NCBI GenBank assembly: GCA_035627835.1
Contig: DASPKX010000136.1
Location: 1 to 23,702 of the forward strand
DNA from: DASPKX01 sp035627835
GTDB taxonomy: Bacteria; Verrucomicrobiota; Verrucomicrobiia; Limisphaerales; SXQI01
DNA length: 23,702 bases
Direction of reading: 5' to 3'
Below the pieces are notes generated by a model. That model worked only from the letters and a program-made list of their open reading frames with translations. It made no database searches and was not told the origin of the DNA. A program made the position numbers and the translations under genes. Positions 22,423 through 23,702 of this stretch are shown piece after piece (positions within the stretch are counted from its first letter, which is position 1; each line of letters begins with the position of its first letter).

Positions 22423-22740
22423 ATGTACGCCGTTAACAAACCTGGATTTGGCGGGCCAAACCGCTACTCCGCCAAGACGAACCTCAAGCCGATCAACTTC
22501 ACTTGTGTCGCGCCGCAAGCGAAAGCTGTGTCGCTCATTGGCGACTTTAACGATTGGGATCCGAATGCGACCCCGATGAAACGGCAGCCGGACGGTGGCT
22601 GGTTTGCCCAAGTCCCGCTCAGCCACGGGCACCACACTTATTTGTTCGTGGTGGACGGGCAGCCCCAGGTCGATCAGCGGGCCCAAGGGATCACTCGCAA
22701 CGCGCGGAATGAGCGCGTGTCGCTCATCGCTGTGAGTTAA
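22423..22740 (+). CDS. Small stand-alone CBM48 / AMPK glycogen-binding-like protein
   Basis: A 105-residue protein made almost entirely of one early-set (Ig-like) carbohydrate-binding module of the CBM48/AMPK-beta type. Typical marks: VSLIGDFNDWDPNATPM (36-52), GGWFAQVPL with Trp60, and HTYLFVVDGQ (71-80) then D84. These are the residues that stack on glycogen or starch in branching enzymes, isoamylases and AMPK beta. No catalytic domain and no clear signal peptide, so probably cytoplasmic. Similar one-domain proteins exist in PVC bacteria; roles in glycogen targeting or in regulating a partner are suggested only. ATG at 22423 is chosen because it is the first in the frame after a TAG at 22393; ribosome site weak. 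The gene ends 20 bases before a strong terminator, so it is its own unit. Confidence 0.85.
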   Translation: MYAVNKPGFGGPNRYSAKTNLKPINFTCVAPQAKAVSLIGDFNDWDPNATPMKRQPDGGWFAQVPLSHGHHTYLFVVDGQPQVDQRAQGITRNARNERVSLIAVS

Positions 22741-22760
22741 GCGGAAACAACCACTTTCAG

Positions 22761-22786
22761 ACCCGCTCGCAAGAGCGGGTTTTTTT
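22761..22786 (+). terminator. Intrinsic terminator after the CBM48 gene
   Basis: ACCCGCTC (22761-22768) and GAGCGGGT (22773-22780) form a perfect eight-pair stem with the stable loop GCAA, directly followed by six T. A textbook rho-independent terminator for the upstream gene. Confidence 0.95.
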
Positions 22787-22838
22787 GTGCCCAGGCGGCT
22801 TGGATTCTTCGCTGCGGAAGCGTAAGCTCTTTTCGGGT

Positions 22839-23291
22839 ATGAACAGGGAACAGATTCTTCAGGAACTTAAACGGGCTTACGGCATGGAGCTTGAGACGGT
22901 CCAAAACTACGTCTCTTCATCCGTGAACCCGGACGGTGTGCGCTCGGACGTCATCAAGAAAGCGCTGGCCGCCGACATCAGCGCGGAGTTGATGCATGCT
23001 CAACAGCTTGCGGCTCGCATTAAAGTGCTTGGAGGGACTGTGCCTGGATCGCTGGAGTTGGAACGGAGCCAACAATCGCTTCAACCACCGAAGGAGAGCA
23101 CGGATGTTGTCTCTGTGATCAAAGGGGTCATTGAGGCGGAGGAAGGGGCAATCGCGCAGTACTCGAAGATTATCAAGCTTTGCGAAGGCTCGGACTACGT
23201 GACGCAGGATCTGGTGATTGAGATCCTTGGCGATGAGGAAGAGCATCGGCGGGAGTTCGTCGGCTTCCTCAAGGAATACGAGAAGAAATAG
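22839..23291 (+). CDS. Ferritin-like di-iron protein
   Basis: A 150-residue four-helix-bundle protein of the ferritin-like/bacterioferritin type. Metal ligands in the expected order: Glu17 or Glu19 in helix 1 (YGMELETVQNY), E50-x-x-H53 in helix 2 (SAELMHAQQ), Glu101 or Glu102 in helix 3 (VIEAEEGAIAQY), and E133-x-x-H136 in helix 4 (GDEEEHRREF). This E...ExxH...E...ExxH pattern makes a di-iron centre for iron oxidation/storage or oxygen/peroxide chemistry. No methionine for a haem ligand is evident in the bacterioferritin position. The ATG at 22839 is used; an upstream in-frame TTG at 22785 would overlap the terminator of the preceding gene. The leader is only about 50 bases. It ends three bases from the end of the opposing tadA gene. 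Exact subgroup unsure. Confidence 0.85.
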   Translation: MNREQILQELKRAYGMELETVQNYVSSSVNPDGVRSDVIKKALAADISAELMHAQQLAARIKVLGGTVPGSLELERSQQSLQPPKESTDVVSVIKGVIEAEEGAIAQYSKIIKLCEGSDYVTQDLVIEILGDEEEHRREFVGFLKEYEKK

Positions 23292-23294
23292 GAG

Positions 23295-23702
23295 CTACTC
23301 GAGGCCAGCGACGTCCGGCAGATCTTTAGGCTCCAGTTTCTTTTTCTCGCGCTGCTCGCGAAAGAAGGTTTGGAGCAAATGCCTGCACTCCTCAACCCGG
23401 ACTTGCGGGGTGATTTCGCTCTGATGATTGAGCGTGGGAAACTGCAGCAGGTTCATCACGCCACCGGCGGCCCCACCCTTCGGATCTGGCGCGCCAAACA
23501 CAACTCGTTGCAAGCGCGCATGCACAATTGCGCCGGCGCACATGGGGCACGGCTCCTTCGTCACGTAAAGCGTGCAATCATTAAGACGCCAATCGTCCAC
23601 CACCTGCTCGGCCTGGGTGATGGCCAGCATCTCGGCGTGGGCGGTGGCGTCCTTTAACATCTCCACTTGGTTGAAAGCCCGCGCGATGATCCGTGACTCC
23701 CG
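23295..23702 (-). CDS. tadA: tRNA-specific adenosine deaminase TadA (N-terminus beyond window)
   Basis: Zinc deaminase that converts A34 to inosine in the anticodon of tRNA-Arg(ACG), an essential step of decoding. About 136 residues are inside; the frame is open to the right edge (RIIARAFNQVEMLKD is visible there), so roughly the first 25-40 residues are missing. Zinc and catalytic motif TAHAEML (His ligand, Glu proton shuttle) and the second zinc motif EPCPMCAGAI are intact, followed by the family's VVFGAPDPKGGAAG. The apparent start at 23666 is an internal GTG. The C-terminus is rich in Lys/Glu/Arg (FREQREKKKLEPK) as in other TadA proteins. Convergent with the ferritin-like gene. A guanine or cytosine deaminase of the same superfamily is less likely. 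Confidence 0.93.
   Translation of the reverse strand, partial: RESRIIARAFNQVEMLKDATAHAEMLAITQAEQVVDDWRLNDCTLYVTKEPCPMCAGAIVHARLQRVVFGAPDPKGGAAGGVMNLLQFPTLNHQSEITPQVRVEECRHLLQTFFREQREKKKLEPKDLPDVAGLE

Overview
The window looks like a piece of chromosome from a member of the Verrucomicrobiota (PVC group), probably the Pedosphaera/Limisphaera side of the phylum. This is inferred from gene content rather than any marker gene. The clues are a pseudopilin with the H-X9-DG motif, a fused SecDF after YajC, a System II (ResB/ResC) cytochrome c maturation pair with a tandem-repeat lipoprotein in front, a stand-alone CBM48 protein, and a moderately high G+C content. No rRNA, tRNA, CRISPR array, transposase, integrase or phage gene was seen. 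The content is mostly housekeeping, with a few uncharacterised secreted proteins.

Left part (1-8042): the C-terminal end of dihydroxy-acid dehydratase (ilvD) is followed by a tightly overlapping + strand unit of a two-repeat lipoprotein, resB and resC, for haem delivery and attachment to c-type cytochromes on the outer face of the membrane. A SpoIID-domain secreted protein lies tail to tail with resC and shares its TTAA stop palindrome. A 376-base repeat- and palindrome-rich spacer then leads to a secreted alpha/beta hydrolase.

Middle part (8047-11613, - strand): phosphatidylserine synthase (pssA) directly abuts a LysE-type exporter. Two small stress-type membrane proteins (ElaB/YqjD/DUF883-like and GlsB/YeaQ-like) and a type IV pilin-like protein follow, with good intrinsic terminators between units.

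Core + strand run (11716-20438): yajC, secDF, terC, recJ and ispD lie with gaps of 36 bases or fewer (recJ/ispD overlap) and look like one transcription unit. It joins protein export, a TerC-type membrane protein, DNA repair and isoprenoid precursor synthesis. uppP (undecaprenyl pyrophosphate recycling, the downstream end of the isoprenoid/cell wall pathway) and a CvpA-type membrane protein with an unusual C-terminal extension follow after gaps of about 120-130 bases.

Right part (20439-23702): a bidirectional terminator separates the CvpA-type gene from a - strand gene for a secreted, extremely Ser/Gly/Thr-rich protein with a conserved-looking C-terminal domain, the most unusual protein in the window. 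A small CBM48 protein with a textbook terminator, a ferritin-like di-iron protein and the start-truncated tadA (tRNA adenosine deaminase) complete the window.

I found no clearly new multi-gene system. The best candidates for undescribed biology are the duplicated-domain lipoprotein coupled to resBC, the Ser/Gly/Thr-rich secreted protein, the CvpA chimera and the repeat-rich spacer at 6785-7160.
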